DNA from: Alopecurus myosuroides
Taxonomy: Eukaryota > Streptophyta > Magnoliopsida > Poales > Poaceae
NCBI GenBank assembly: GCA_028641055.1
Contig: CM054062.1
Coordinates: 178,704,726 to 178,768,725, forward strand
Direction of reading: 5' to 3'
Length of the DNA: 64,000 bases
Shown here: positions 34,316 to 45,695 of the stretch, one piece after another
How positions within the stretch are numbered: position 1 is the first letter of the stretch
Layout of the letters: the number at the start of each line of letters is the position of its first letter
Notes under the pieces: model-generated
Database searches by the model: none
Told to the model about the DNA's origin: nothing
Seen by the model: the letters and a program-made list of their open reading frames with translations, nothing else
Made by a program: the position numbers and the translations under genes

Positions 34316-34484
34316 ACGAAAGAGTTTTCGTGTTAGGAGTTTTATGCCCATATGAAAGAGTTTTCATGTTTGGGATATTGTACCCATACGAAAGAATTTT
34401 TCGTGTGTAGGGTATTTTTTCCTGTGAAAGAGATTTCACGTCATGATGTTTGAAGGAGTTTTTTCCATACGAAGTTATTTTCGT
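34316..34484. repeat. Five tandem dyad (hairpin) repeats in element 5
   Basis: Units of about 36-45 bp each carry an inverted repeat: 34316-34331 (ACGAAA/TTTCGT), 34352-34367 (ATGAAA/TTTCAT), 34388-34404 (ACGAAA/TTTCGT), 34424-34439 (GTGAAA/TTTCAC) and 34469-34484 (ACGAA/TTCGT). Arm changes are matched on the other arm. The array lies between the 3' LTR and the promoter of the antisense gene. Confidence 0.8.
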
Positions 34485-34532
34485 GTTTGAACTTTCCACT
34501 CGAGAGATTCTTTAGCTTGATGTTGCACGCTA

Positions 34533-34805
34533 TGACGTCATGGCGCACTTTTATCCTCCCGATGGGACGTGACGGAGCGAGGGCAGAAGGGCTGGCCCAC
34601 TTTGTCAGCTTTTTGACCGGAAACGAGACGTCGTTTCCGGTTTTTACGCGAACTGCACAGTAAATGCCCACGATCCTCCATAAAGATCGTGACAGGAAAC
34701 AACATCCACCGCCTCCTCGTTTCTTCTTCGCACGTGGTGGCTGCGATGGACGCCACGTGGCGCATCGAGTGGCCAGGATCGAGTAGCCCTGTGTATAAGT
34801 ATGGG
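34533..34805 (+). promoter_or_regulatory. Promoter region of the element 5 antisense gene
   Basis: It contains a bZIP-type palindrome TGACGTCA (34533-34540) and a perfect 10-bp inverted repeat CCGGAAACGA/TCGTTTCCGG with a GACG spacer (34617-34640). An ACGTGG core lies at 34732-34737. A 12-bp G-box palindrome CGCCACGTGGCG (34751-34762) and a TATA-like TGTATAAGTATGGG (34792-34805) follow. The start codon is about 100 bp further on. The box types are known plant promoter elements; their activity here is inferred. Confidence 0.6.
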
Positions 34806-34904
34806 TCTTGGTGAAGCGGTGAAACTTTCCCAGCCTTTGTCTTCCAGTTCATCTTCTTCCTCGCGCTTGTCTTCCTTCTCTCCTCAAGCTCGTGCTTAGC
34901 AGCG

Positions 34905-37900
34905 ATGGCGGGAGGCAAGAAACGCGGCGCTGCCGTTTCGGCTTCAGGAGAAGTTTCGGCACAACCTGCACCGCGCTCGGGCGACTGGCGTTCGCCCAAC
35001 ACCACGGCGAAAAGCATCAAGGAGATGCAGCGGGAAGGGCTGCTGCCCGCGGAGTCCGAGAAGCGGGTGCGCCTCGGCAAGAAGGAGGAGGTACCCAACC
35101 CGCACGCGAACGAACGCGTGGTCTTCGCGGACCACGTGTCGCGCGGTCTTTCTCTTCCCCTCCATCCATTCCTCGTGGCATTGTTGTATGTCTATGGCAT
35201 ACAGCTCCACGATCTTCCTCCGAATGCAGTGCAGCACATATCGTGCTTCATTGTATTCTGCGAATGCTTTTTGGGCATTCGCCCACATTGGGGCCTCTGG
35301 AAGGCCCTTTTCAAGGTTCGAGTCTTCCGCGAGAAGTCGCGGGTGGAGTCTGAGCCCGGCGAGCCACTACGCACGGGTGGCTTCGGGATTCAAGCGAAGT
35401 CGGAGAATGGATACTTCAGCATGTACTTCCTCGACTCCGCCCAAGGATGGAGAAAAAAGTGGTTTTACGTCATCGACAACAGCTCGGGTGGGATCGAGGA
35501 GTTCCACCCGTTTGCTGTCTTGAAGAGACGGAAATCCTGGGCGCACAAATTGTCTGCTGAAGAAACCTAGGTTGTCACGCCGTTACTCGCAAGGGTGGCG
35601 GCTCTCCGTGATATGGCTGCTGGAGTCGTGTTAAACGGGCTACACTTGGCGAGCATCTTTCTCAAGCGCAGAATTCAGCCCTTGCAGCACAGACCCTCCA
35701 CGATGTGGGAATACCAGGGCTCTGAGGATCCCAGTCGTGTGAGCCGTGAAGAGCTCTCGAACGTCGAGTTTGAGAAAAAGATTGCAGCCATTACCAGCTT
35801 GAAGATGGGAGAAAAATTCCCCGACTGCACAGTCGCAGCCTTTGATGCGTCGAGGCCTCCGCCATCCGAAGTGAGTTTGACTTTCTTCTCTCTTAAGATT
35901 TTCTTTGTTTTGAATTTTGGTCGACTGAATTTTTCTTCGCTTTTCTTTCGTCTTCTTCTGTAGAGCTTGTCCATGGCCACCTGCTACCCTCCAGTGTCTG
36001 GGGAGGAGGCCTCGGGGTTATAGGCGAGTAACCTGGACGGCTCAGCCGATACCAGTGTTGCCAACGCTTCTTCGAGTTCCGAGCAAGATTCTTCGGATGA
36101 TGCAGGAGACTCGGATGGCGGCCTCCTTTATCGCAAATGTCGTCGAGTGGAGGGTGACGAGGCTACTTCCAAGGACAACTCCTTGGAGGAATCACCCGGG
36201 AAGGAGCCTATCAACGTTACTCCACTGCGCGCGTGCGCCCCTTTTTCTTCATTCCCAGCTATCCAAACCGCCTGGAATGCGGATATGCTGGACGAGGAGG
36301 ACGAGGAAGATGAGTAAGTTTCTTTTCTTGTTCTTCAGTCGAACGTTTTCCTTCGACGTCTTGTTGACGCCTTGTCTTCATTGCAGCCTGCAAGCTATGA
36401 GGCCCCCGCAGGTATGCCTCTTCCCTTCCTCCCGAAAGGAGGAATAAAGCGGGAGCTGCAGGCGAGACTCCTACCGCCGGCACCGTCCAGAATTCTCCGA
36501 ATGTAGCTCCCAATACGGCGACTCCAAAGGCTCCAAAGGAGGTGTCGGGCAGCTCGGCTGATCCCCTCTCACTCGCTCAGGGCCAGGTAAACTTCACTGC
36601 CTGCTTTTTAATGCTTTGTCGTCTTTGGACTTGTTATCGGGTGCACGTCAGTGCTTCCGATGGGAGTAGCCCCCGAGGCTGTAGTCAATCACATGTGATC
36701 GGCTAGAGGCTCAAAGATAATCTCTTCCTTTTACTTCTTTTTATCGGGTGCACGGCAGTGCTCCCGATGGGAGTAGCCCCCGAGGCTATACTCGAATGTT
36801 TATAATCGAGTATAGAATCAAATTTTACTTTTCTGATTCTTCCATTTTCATGTTCTTTGCAGTCGCTTATCGACTCTCTTGCGGCGATTGGTCGCCGTGT
36901 TGTTCTCGCCGAGTCGGAATGCGGGCTCCTTCGAGCGGACCGCAATCGACTCGCCACCGAGAACGAGCTTCTTCGAAGTAAGTTTACCATCTTTTCCTGT
37001 TTTCGTTTTTCTATCAATTCTTCGGTTCTGATGAATGTTGCTGCGCAGCTCAACTTGAGTTTTTTAAGACCGAGAAGGATAGTGCCTCTTCTCGGGTAAC
37101 AGCTCAAGAAGCAGAGTTGGCGACTATCCGACGGGAGCTCGAGTCTTCCCGCATGCTGTCGGCTGATTACGAGGGAAAACTTGCGGCTTCCCAGGATGCT
37201 CTGAAGAGCTTGGAGGACGCTGGCACCAAGGCGGACGCTGATCTCGTCAATTTTCTTCGCCCCCTTGTCGAGCGCTTCGCGAGTAAGTTATATTTGTCTT
37301 CGATCTGCTTTTTGTTTTGGTGAATCCTTTGGACTCTAACGCTTTCTTTTCGTAGGTCTTCTGGGTGTCCCCCTGGAGCTTGCTGGGGTTCCTCGATTGG
37401 ACGCATTGACAGATTCTTGCGCTCAGCTTAGGATGCATGCTGCAGGGATTTGCACCTTGATTAGTGACGCCATTCGAGTGCTGACGCAGCTGCACGGCCG
37501 CCTTCTCATCAATGTTGTTTCTCCACCCGCGTTGAGCGATCTGTTGAAAAATTTCTCGGAGGGCAATCTCCTTGAAGCTTACGCGATTGCTCAGTCTGAA
37601 TCTGGGGCGAAGACTGCCATTCAGTTCGCGCTGGCACATGGAGTTACAGGCTTGGAGGAGGCCTACTCGGAGCTTCCTGTCGATCCTTCCACGGGGAAAA
37701 AGGTAGGGCTTCGTCGTTTTGGCGAGCCAGCCGGAGTCCTTGCTCGGAAGTTGTCCGAGTTGTTTGCTCGTGCTAAGGGATCGACCACCGCCTCGAGTGG
37801 CAGCACTACTGTAGCTCCTTAGTATATTTTTTCTGTAGTTTGTTGCTTCGATTGTAATGAACCTTGGGGTGTGCTCCCGTACTTTTGTTGTTTTAATCGA

Positions 37901-38842
37901 AATGTTCTTCTGAAATGCTTCCTGCAATTGTGTGTTTGCTCCCGATGGGAGTAGCCCCCGAGCACCTGTCGAATAGGTGGTTAATATATCTCGAGTAGGG
38001 CATCTTATTCCTTAATCTTCCTTGTACTTTTTCAGGTGACCGGCGTGGCTGCAGATCCTTCTGGTGGACCTGCTACTCCAGCCGATCCTCTTGTTGCCGC
38101 TGTTGGGACCTTGGCGGGTCTCCGTGATCGTGTAGCTGATGGTGAACGCAAGCTAAAGGCGTTGCGTGGGGTAGCCGATGTGGCTAAATCCAAACAAAAT
38201 CTGGCGACTGAGCGTGAGCAGTTTGTGATGGATGAATTGGCGTCTGTTGCCAATGATTTGCTCTGTAAGTAGTTCAGCCCCCAAGTCTTTCTTATCTTGT
38301 GCTCTCACTTGATCGTGTATTCTTGCTTTTCAGTTGTTCGACCGGATGACAGGAATGAGAAGCAATGGGTGGAGAACCACATCTTTCAAGAAGTTGGTAG
38401 CTCAAAACCTCATGCGAATAATTTTTGGTCTGATCGTAGTCGAGGTTTTGTGCTTGCCACCTTGAAGTTCCGAATCAACCAGGCGAAGATACTCGTGAGT
38501 TCCTTTCATGAGGTTTTGATTGCAATGAACGCTGCTTTTTATCCGCTGCAAAGGGGTCCAGAAGATTGGAGCCATCTTCTCAGGGTGTTCGGTCGAGAAG
38601 GAGAGATTCGCGAGTGTGTTCGCAATCAGATGACTTGCGGCTCGGTGATGGCTCTCTCTATCGTCCGGTTATGGCATCCTGAGGTGAACTTCAACTCCAT
38701 AGCTAGACTTCCTGATGGTCCAATCGACGATATGTCTCCTCATTATAGGGTTGTTCGACCTGCGGCAGAGGAAATCATTCGATTGACCTCGGATGAGGTT
38801 GATCGGGTTTTGGCGGCTGAGAATACTCATCGCCATGTATAA
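34905..38842 (+). pseudogene. Antisense gene (aORF) of element 5, Transposase_28 type, about seven or more exons
   Basis: Starts at ATG 34905 (MAGGKKRGAAVS). Exon 1 (34905-35870) has the conserved block (LPLHPFLVALLYVYGIQLHDL, WFYVIDNSSGG) and a donor GAA/GTGAGT. It is broken by TAG at 35568-35570. Exon 2 (35964-36313) is acidic and has one more stop. Further exons with good splice sites lie near 36388-36588, 36863-36979, 37049-37283 and 37356-37822; the last two groups are coiled-coil-like. A donor at AAAAAG/GTAGGG (about 37702) can join in phase to an exon at 38036, and that one in phase to the last exon ending at 38842. The function is unknown. The gene converges on pol. Confidence 0.75.
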
Positions 38843-39117
38843 GTGTAGGATGTATATATCCTGTTTCATTGTGTAGTTTGTAAAAACTGTTGTAAGGTGT
38901 GTAACCTTGTATATATAAATTTTCCTGTGATGCTGAATTTAGGCGTAGCCCCCGTCTGTTTCTGGGGTGTATACCTGTAACTTTTAGCATGTAAGGATGA
39001 ATAATCTTTGGGTATCTATGGTTGAGAAACCATGTATTTTATTGCGATGACTGAGAAGTCATGTATTCTAGCTACAAGAGTGGCTAATATGGCCTTATTG
39101 CTGCGAGCAAAATAGAT
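38843..39117. other. Spacer between the two convergent genes of element 5
   Basis: About 275 bp, non-coding, with a T-rich 3' end for the antisense gene and a degenerate polypurine-like GTAGCCCCCGTC near 38944. The 3' ends of pol and of the antisense gene face each other here. Confidence 0.5.
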
Positions 39118-42100
39118 CTAGGGATAAAATTTGCGGAGGTGTGCGATATTCCAAGGATTGGAATAGATGCCTCCAGTCGTCGGGTTCTTCAGTCTATAAG
39201 CTCCGCCTGGGATAACTTCGTGTATTATGAAGGGTCTTTCCCATGGTGGCTCGAGCTTGAGTCCTTCCTTCTGCTTGAGCCGTAACACCAGATTTCCTAC
39301 TGCGAAAGCTCTACGGCGTATGCGGCGACTGTGATAGTTTCGTAGTGATTGTTGATATACTGCGGATCTTGCGAGTGCAATATCGCGCATTTAATCTAGT
39401 GCGTCCAATCTTCCGCGAGTGCCCTGTTGGAGGTTTCTTCGCTGTAGGCGACAACTCGTGGGGCGCTGAACCTGACATCCCCGGGAAGGACTACTTCTGC
39501 CCCGTATACCATGAAAAATGGCGTGTAGTTTGTAGATCGGTTTGGAGTTGTGCGGAGGCTCCATAGTACTGAAGGTAGCTCTTCTGCCCAATGTCCTGCT
39601 GCTGGGTGTAGACGATCGAGTAGACGCTTCTTGATGCCAGCTGAAACTAAGCCGTTGAATCTTTCGACTTGTCCGTTCGTTTGCGGATGGGCAACTGAGG
39701 CGAATTTGAATTTGATGCCCTTTTCTTCGCAGAATTGCTGTGTTTCCTTGGCTGTGAAATTAGTACCATTGTCTGTAATGATGTCGTGTGGCACTCCAAA
39801 TCTGCATACAATGGAGTCGAGGAATTTGACGGCGCATTGAGCGCTAGCCCAGGTTACTGGCATGGCTTCAATCCATTTGGTAAATTTGTCGACTGCGACC
39901 AGCAAGTGTGTGTATCCACCTGGCGTGGACTTGCGTAGCGGTCCTACCATGTCCAGCCCCCATTGTGCAAAGGGCCAGGCGATGGGTATCATATGCAGTT
40001 CCGTAGCGGGTGCGTGTGGTTTTGGTGCGAATCGCTGGCAAGCGTTGCATCGGTCGACTTGCTCCTTTGCGTCTCTGGCTGCTGCACTCCAGTAGAATCC
40101 CGCTCGGAAAGCTGTTCCCATGATTGTTTTCCAGCTCGCGTGATGTCCACAGTCCCCTTGGTGGATGTCTTGTAGTAATTCCTTGCCATCTTCGGGTGCT
40201 ATACATCGCTGGAGTATACCCGAGATGCTTTGCTTGTATAACTCTCCATTGATCACCCGAAAAGATTTACTGCGCCTGATTATCTGTCGAGCCACGCGAA
40301 GATTTGCTGGGAGCTGTTTGGCGGACAAGTAGTCGAGGTACTTTTGTGTCCAAACTGGCTCGACCAGGAAAACTTGTCGCGAAATATTATGAATAAGCTC
40401 GATAATGGCAATTTGCGGGCTAACCTCTGTTTCCGGTGCTGCAGGTGCGCCGGCAGCTTTCTTGACTTTGACTGATCGCTTAGTTATTCGCTCGAAATAT
40501 ATCCCTGGCGGTATTGGTGTATTAGTGGAACCCATGTTGGCCAGCATGTCTGCTTCTTCGTTACTGGATCTCGCAATGTGCTTTAGCTCGCATCCTTTGC
40601 AACTGCCCTCGAGTAGGTTGTACATGTCACGGTAGGCGACCATGTTTTCGGCGATAGCGTCGCACTCCTTCATTGTCTGTTGCACGATGAGATTGGAGTC
40701 GCCGTAGATCATCAGTCTGGTGGCTCCACACGCGACCGCCATCTTCATCCCATGCAACAAGGCCTCATATTCTGAGTCGTTGTTCGATGCCGGATCGTCG
40801 GGTGGAAAATCCAATCGTAGGACATATTGCAGCTTGTCTCCTCTAGGTGATATTAGGACGATGTCGGCTCCTGCTCCTTCGTTTCTTTTGGACCCGTCGA
40901 AGTACATTATCCAGTTGCTCGTGTATTCAGGCGGTCCGGGTGTTTGTAGCTCTGTCCACTCGCTTAAGAATTCCACGAGTACCTGGGATTTTACTGCATT
41001 GCGTCCAGCATAGGTGATGTCCCAAGCGCCCAACTCGATGCTCCATTTTGCTATTCTTCCGGATGCCATAGGGTTGTTCATGATTGTACCGAGTGATGCA
41101 TCATTAACCACTGTGATGGCGTGTTCCTGAAAGTAGTGCTTGAGTTTTCGAGCTGTAAGAACAAATCCATATGCGAGCTTCTGGTAGTGAGGATATCGTT
41201 GCTTGCATGGTGAGAGCACTTCACTTATGTAATAAATCGCTCGTTGGACTCCATATGCCTTGCCCTCCTCAGGTCGTTCGACTACGATTGCAGTGCTGAT
41301 GACCTGGTTTGTTGCGGCTAGGTATAGGTAAAGTGGCTCCCTCTCTTGTGGTGTTGCAAGGACGCGTCTGCTTTGCAACGATCGTTTCAAGTCTGCAAAC
41401 GCTTGTTTAGCTTCTGGGGTCCACTCGAATTTATCCGTCTTTTTCAACAGCTTGTAGAAAGGCAATGCTTGCTCTCCCAATCGCGCGATAAACCTGCTCA
41501 TGGCAGCTAGTTGCCCTGGGAGCTGCTGGACTCCGCGTAGATTGGTTGGCTCCTTCATTGTCAAGATTGCTTGTATTTTCTCTGGGTTGGCTTCAATGCC
41601 TCTGGCGGATACCAGGTACCCGAGGAGTTTTCCTGCTGGGACGCCGAAAACACATTTTGTTGGATTGAGCTTGATCCTGTATGCGTTGAGAGCATCGAAT
41701 GTTTCTCTGATGTCTTCGAGGAGTGTGTCCTCTACTCGAGTCTTGATGACGATGTCGTCAATATATACTTGTACGTTCTTGCCAATGAGCTTGGCGAGGC
41801 ATTTTTGCATGCAGCGCTGATACGTTGCGCCTGCGTTCTCGAGCCCGAAGGGCATTGTCGTGTAGCAGTACACACCGTGTGGTGTGATGAATGTTGTCTT
41901 TTCTTCGTCTTCCTGCTTCATCCGGATCTGATTATATCCCGAATAGGCGTCTAGGAAGGAGAGGCGCTGACAGCCTGCCATAGAGTCCACGATCTGGTCG
42001 ATTCGCGGGAGGGGAAAGTTATCCTTGGGGCAGTGCTTATTCAATGACGTGTAGTCAATGCACACTCGAAGGATGTCAGTGTTCTTTTTGGGGACCAGCA

Positions 42101-42350
42101 CCGGGTTTGCTAACCAGGTGGATATCTTGATCTCCCTGATGAATTTTGCGGCTAGCAATCTGTTTACTTCTTCTCCAAGCGCCTTCTGCTTGGGTTCTGA
42201 GAACCGTCGAGTGGTCTGCTTGATGGGTTTTGCATCTTTGAAGACTTCAAGTGAGTGCTCGGCGAACTCCCTGGGTATTCCTGGCATATCTGAGGGTTGC
42301 CAGGCAAAAATTTCCTAGTACTCACGGAGGAGTTCGACGAGCGCGCTTTC
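39118..42350 (-). pseudogene. pol: Reverse transcriptase, RNase H and integrase of element 5
   Basis: The main frame (42287-39396, 963 residues) has reverse transcriptase with RVCIDYTSLNKHCP, FLDAYSGYNQI and YIDDIV (residues 175-180). RNase H has catalytic D464 (MYFDGSK), E506, D530 (YGDSN) and D580. Integrase has HHCC (HQGDCGHH, CNACQRF) and D779, D839, E875 with 35 residues between the last two. Upstream, TAG codons at 42351 and near 42315 separate it from gag-protease in the same frame. A one-base shift near 39405 moves the C-terminal tail (39390-39118, ending PWNIAHLRKFYP) to another frame. No chromodomain is present. Confidence 0.94.
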
Positions 42351-45300
42351 CTATGCTTGCGAGAGGGTAGTTGAGACCATCGCTGTCTTTGCAGAATCTG
42401 TCGGGTGCACCTGATGTTTTCGGGTGTCGCTGTTGGCGCTGAACTCCAATTCAGGCGCGTTTTTCTTCGTGAGGGGCATCACAGAGTGATCCGTGGTTTT
42501 TGCCATCTCTTGCAATTCTTCTTGCATCCCGAAAGATTTTGCGATCTCGTTGAACTCAATGTCGCATTTCTTGGATTTCTGAAAATCTCCATCGATGGTG
42601 ATAACACCGTATTCTCCAGGTAACTTGAGCTTCAGGTACGCGTAGTGTGGTACTGCCATGAATCTGGCGAACGTTGTTCGACCAAGGATGGCGTGGTACT
42701 GTGAGGGCCAATCGACGACTTCAAAGTCAAGGAATTCTCTTCTGTAGTGGCTTTGATTGCCCAACACAACTTCTAGGTTAATTGTTCCGAGTGGTCGGAT
42801 TGCCTTTCCCGGAACTATCCCGTGGAAGGATGTTTCTGATTCCGCAAGGCCATCCAGGTTCTTGTTCATCTGACGGAGTGTGTCCGCGTAGATAATGTTG
42901 ATGCCACTGCCCCCGTCCATGAATACGCGGGCCAAATCGTAGTTGTCAATATGTGCTTGGATTATGAGGGCGGCGTGTCCTGGTCGATAGACTCGTGGTG
43001 GGTGGTCTTTCATTGAGAATGTGATCGGTTGATCCGCCATCTTCAGGTATTCGGGCTTTGTTGGCGGAGTCTGCACAGCCATGCATAACTGCCTCGTGTT
43101 AGTCTTTTGAGCTCTGCGGGATGGACATACCTTCTGGATCATTGCTAGTTGTCCTGCCGGATTCGGGTACGCATTGGCTTTGGAGTTTTGTGCAGGTGGC
43201 GCTGGCAGTGCAGCTAACGCCATGTTTGGATTTGCTGGTGGAGGTAGGGGTTGTGGCGGCTGGAATCCTTGGTGGCCTCCTCCTGGAAGTGGCGGGTAAT
43301 TTGGAATAGCTGCTGATCTGTTTTTCTTCGAGAAAGCCTCGTGAATGTCATGGAACTTCCGACAATCCTTGAGGAGGTGCGTTGCCTTGGTTTTGCCCGT
43401 ACGCTTATCTGTAAACAGATGTAGCGAGCAGTAAGCATCAAGGTCCTCCTCGGGACTTTTTTCTTCAACCTTTGGTTTCCATTCACGACTTCCACGTCCT
43501 CCGGTATCGCGACTTCGCGTGAATTCCGCTGCTACCATTTCCTCTCGATCCTCATGATCGTAGTATTTCCTTCTCTTTCTTCGGCCATGGCGATCTTCCT
43601 CGGGTGCGGGTGATGATGCTCTCTCATTGCGTACTGCATCTTCTCCGTTAGCCCATTTGTCGGCTATGTTCATCAGCTCCCCAATAGTTTTGGGTGCGGC
43701 TCTGCCTAGCTCCTCTCTGAAAGCAGTTCGTCGAGCGCCCTTTGCGAAGGCTTCAACCGCTACTTCTTCCGAGATGTTTCCTGCAGTGTTCCTGAGTGTG
43801 GTCCATCGCTGGATATACTCGCGGGTGGACTCGCCGCTTTTCTGCTTGCATGCTCGCAGTTCTTCAATGGTGGCTGGTCTCTTGTAGGTCGATTGGAAGT
43901 TTTTGCAAAAGTCGCGGTGTAGGTCATCCCACGATGCGTAACAGGACCTTGGCCTCGCTTCCAACCAGCTACGGGCCGCACCAACGAGATGTAGATTGAG
44001 GTATTGCATAGCCGTGTTATTGTTCCCACGTTGGCATTTTACTGCCGTGAGATAATCGTTTAGCCATGAAGAGGGCTCGAGTGAGCCGTCGTACTTCGTT
44101 ACTTCTGTGTTGAGCTTGAATCTTTTGGGTAGGGGCGCTTCTCGGATGCTGCGGGCGAAGCAAAGTGCACCGCAGGTTTCGTCATCCGAAGAGCCGGACG
44201 AAGAGCGTTCGCGATATCGCGCTGCTCTTGCCTTGTCCACTTTATTTTGTGCGAGGTCTGATCGTGCGTCGTATCCTGGCTGGTCGCGGTCAGTATCCCT
44301 CCTTGGCTCCTTGCTTCGTTTTCGCGAGCGGATGCTGTGATGTCGCGAGCTTTTGTCTCTTGGGATGTCCTCGCTGCTGCTTCGACTGTCGCCGCGTCGT
44401 CGAGCTTCTTTTCCTCGACCACGGCGTGGTGACTTGTCTCTTCTTGGCGAAGTGCTCCTACGCTTGCGGGGCACCTCTTTTTCTTTCTCCTTCTCCTTCT
44501 CCAGCTGCTCCGCGGCCTTCTTGCGGTCATAGGAGGCGAGCCTTGCATCTGCCAGTCCTAGCCCCTTACGCACTTGTTTATACTGCTCCGCCCGAGGGTC
44601 GCTTTCCGTCGGCTGGTTCATCTGCATGTAAGTTGCTGCGGCCAGGACCGCTGCGGCAGGAGTTTGTGGGTAGACGTTCCCGTCATCATCAACTCGCATG
44701 AGGGAGGGCGTGATCGACTTGCTGGTCCCTCCCAAGGACTCGATATCCCTGGATGTTGATGCGTATCCCTTCCTCGTGGGTCGGGTACCGACCGAGGGTG
44801 CTAGGGACAGCTCAGCTCGTCGTTGACTTGATTCATCCGCCGCTCTTCTTCGTCGGGCCAGATCTATCCGAGCATCCTTGATAGTTGCAGCTGCTCTCAC
44901 CAGATGATAGTGGTCGGCTACCATATCTTCGTGTGGTGAATCTGCTGCGGGTGGCTTGCTCGTTCGCATAGCCTCCTTGGCGCGATCCCAAGCTTCCCGC
45001 GAGACGCCGATTATGGCGCGTTCTGCTGCGCTATGTTCTGTCTCCGGGGGTTGCTCTGATCCTACCATGCAGACTTGAGCCAGTCGTGGCTTGTGCGTCC
45101 TAGGCGTAGATCGGAAAGCTCTTTGGACTCGAGAAGGTTCCTCTGTCGAGAGGGTATGGTAGTCTTTGGTATTGAAGCGGACGGACTCGCCGCTTTTCTT
45201 CAGATGAAGGCGCGAGTCGACGGCTCCTGATTCAGATCCTGATTCTTCCGGGAAGTGGAGGATTCCATCCCTATTGGTCACGAACTTCAGGCTCCCGAAC

Positions 45301-45695
45301 GTCAGGGTGACGCTACTTTCCAGATCGTCGAATACCGGGCGCGATTCCGGCGAGTGAGAGGTGACCACGACAGATCTGATCCGTATAGGATTGTTCGGAG
45401 CCGTAATCGAGGGTTTCCAACGAGAGTTGGTTGTCGATGAAGCCGAAGATGCCGGTGATCCAGCGCCCGCCGTTCCCACAGACTGCGCCAATTGTCGAAT
45501 CTGTCGTTCAGCAATTCCCTCAAGTGAACCTATAGGGTTTCGAATAGGAGAACCCATGAGCGCTGGTGGCGATCGCTGGCTAAACAGGGGGCAAGATTTA
45601 CCCAGGTTCGGGGCCCTCGTAGAGGTAAAACCCTTACTCCTGCCTCTGTCGATCTGTATTAATCGAGTAGATTGGTTACAATGATGGTGGCTCAA
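42351..45695 (-). pseudogene. gag: gag-protease of element 5 (1114-residue frame)
   Basis: The frame opens inside the 5' LTR, so the true start is unsure; it lies after the primer binding site if translation begins in the leader. The N-terminal half is charged and low-complexity, with an Arg/Ser-rich stretch at residues 405-470 (TSPRRDKSPRRGRGK). The Retrotrans_gag-like core is at about 520-690 (KYDGSLEPSSWLNDYL, DFCKNFQSTYKRP). A Cys/His-containing segment lies near 755-778. The aspartic protease active site VFMDGGSGINII is at 924-935. The frame ends at TAG 42351-42353, and pol continues in the same frame. Confidence 0.9.
45472..45490 (-). other. Primer binding site of element 5
   Basis: The minus strand reads TGGCGCAGTCTGTGGGAAC, two bases after the 5' LTR end. 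Sites of the form TGGCGC.GTCTGTGGGAA are common in grass Tat elements. I do not assign the tRNA. Confidence 0.8.

Noticed and set aside
34311..34490. CRISPR-like array
   Set aside because: The repeats are imperfect, carry no unique spacers of constant size, and lie inside a plant retrotransposon.
44165..44701. 178-residue plus-strand frame opposite the element 5 gag
   Set aside because: Mirror of the RS-rich gag coding strand; no independent support.
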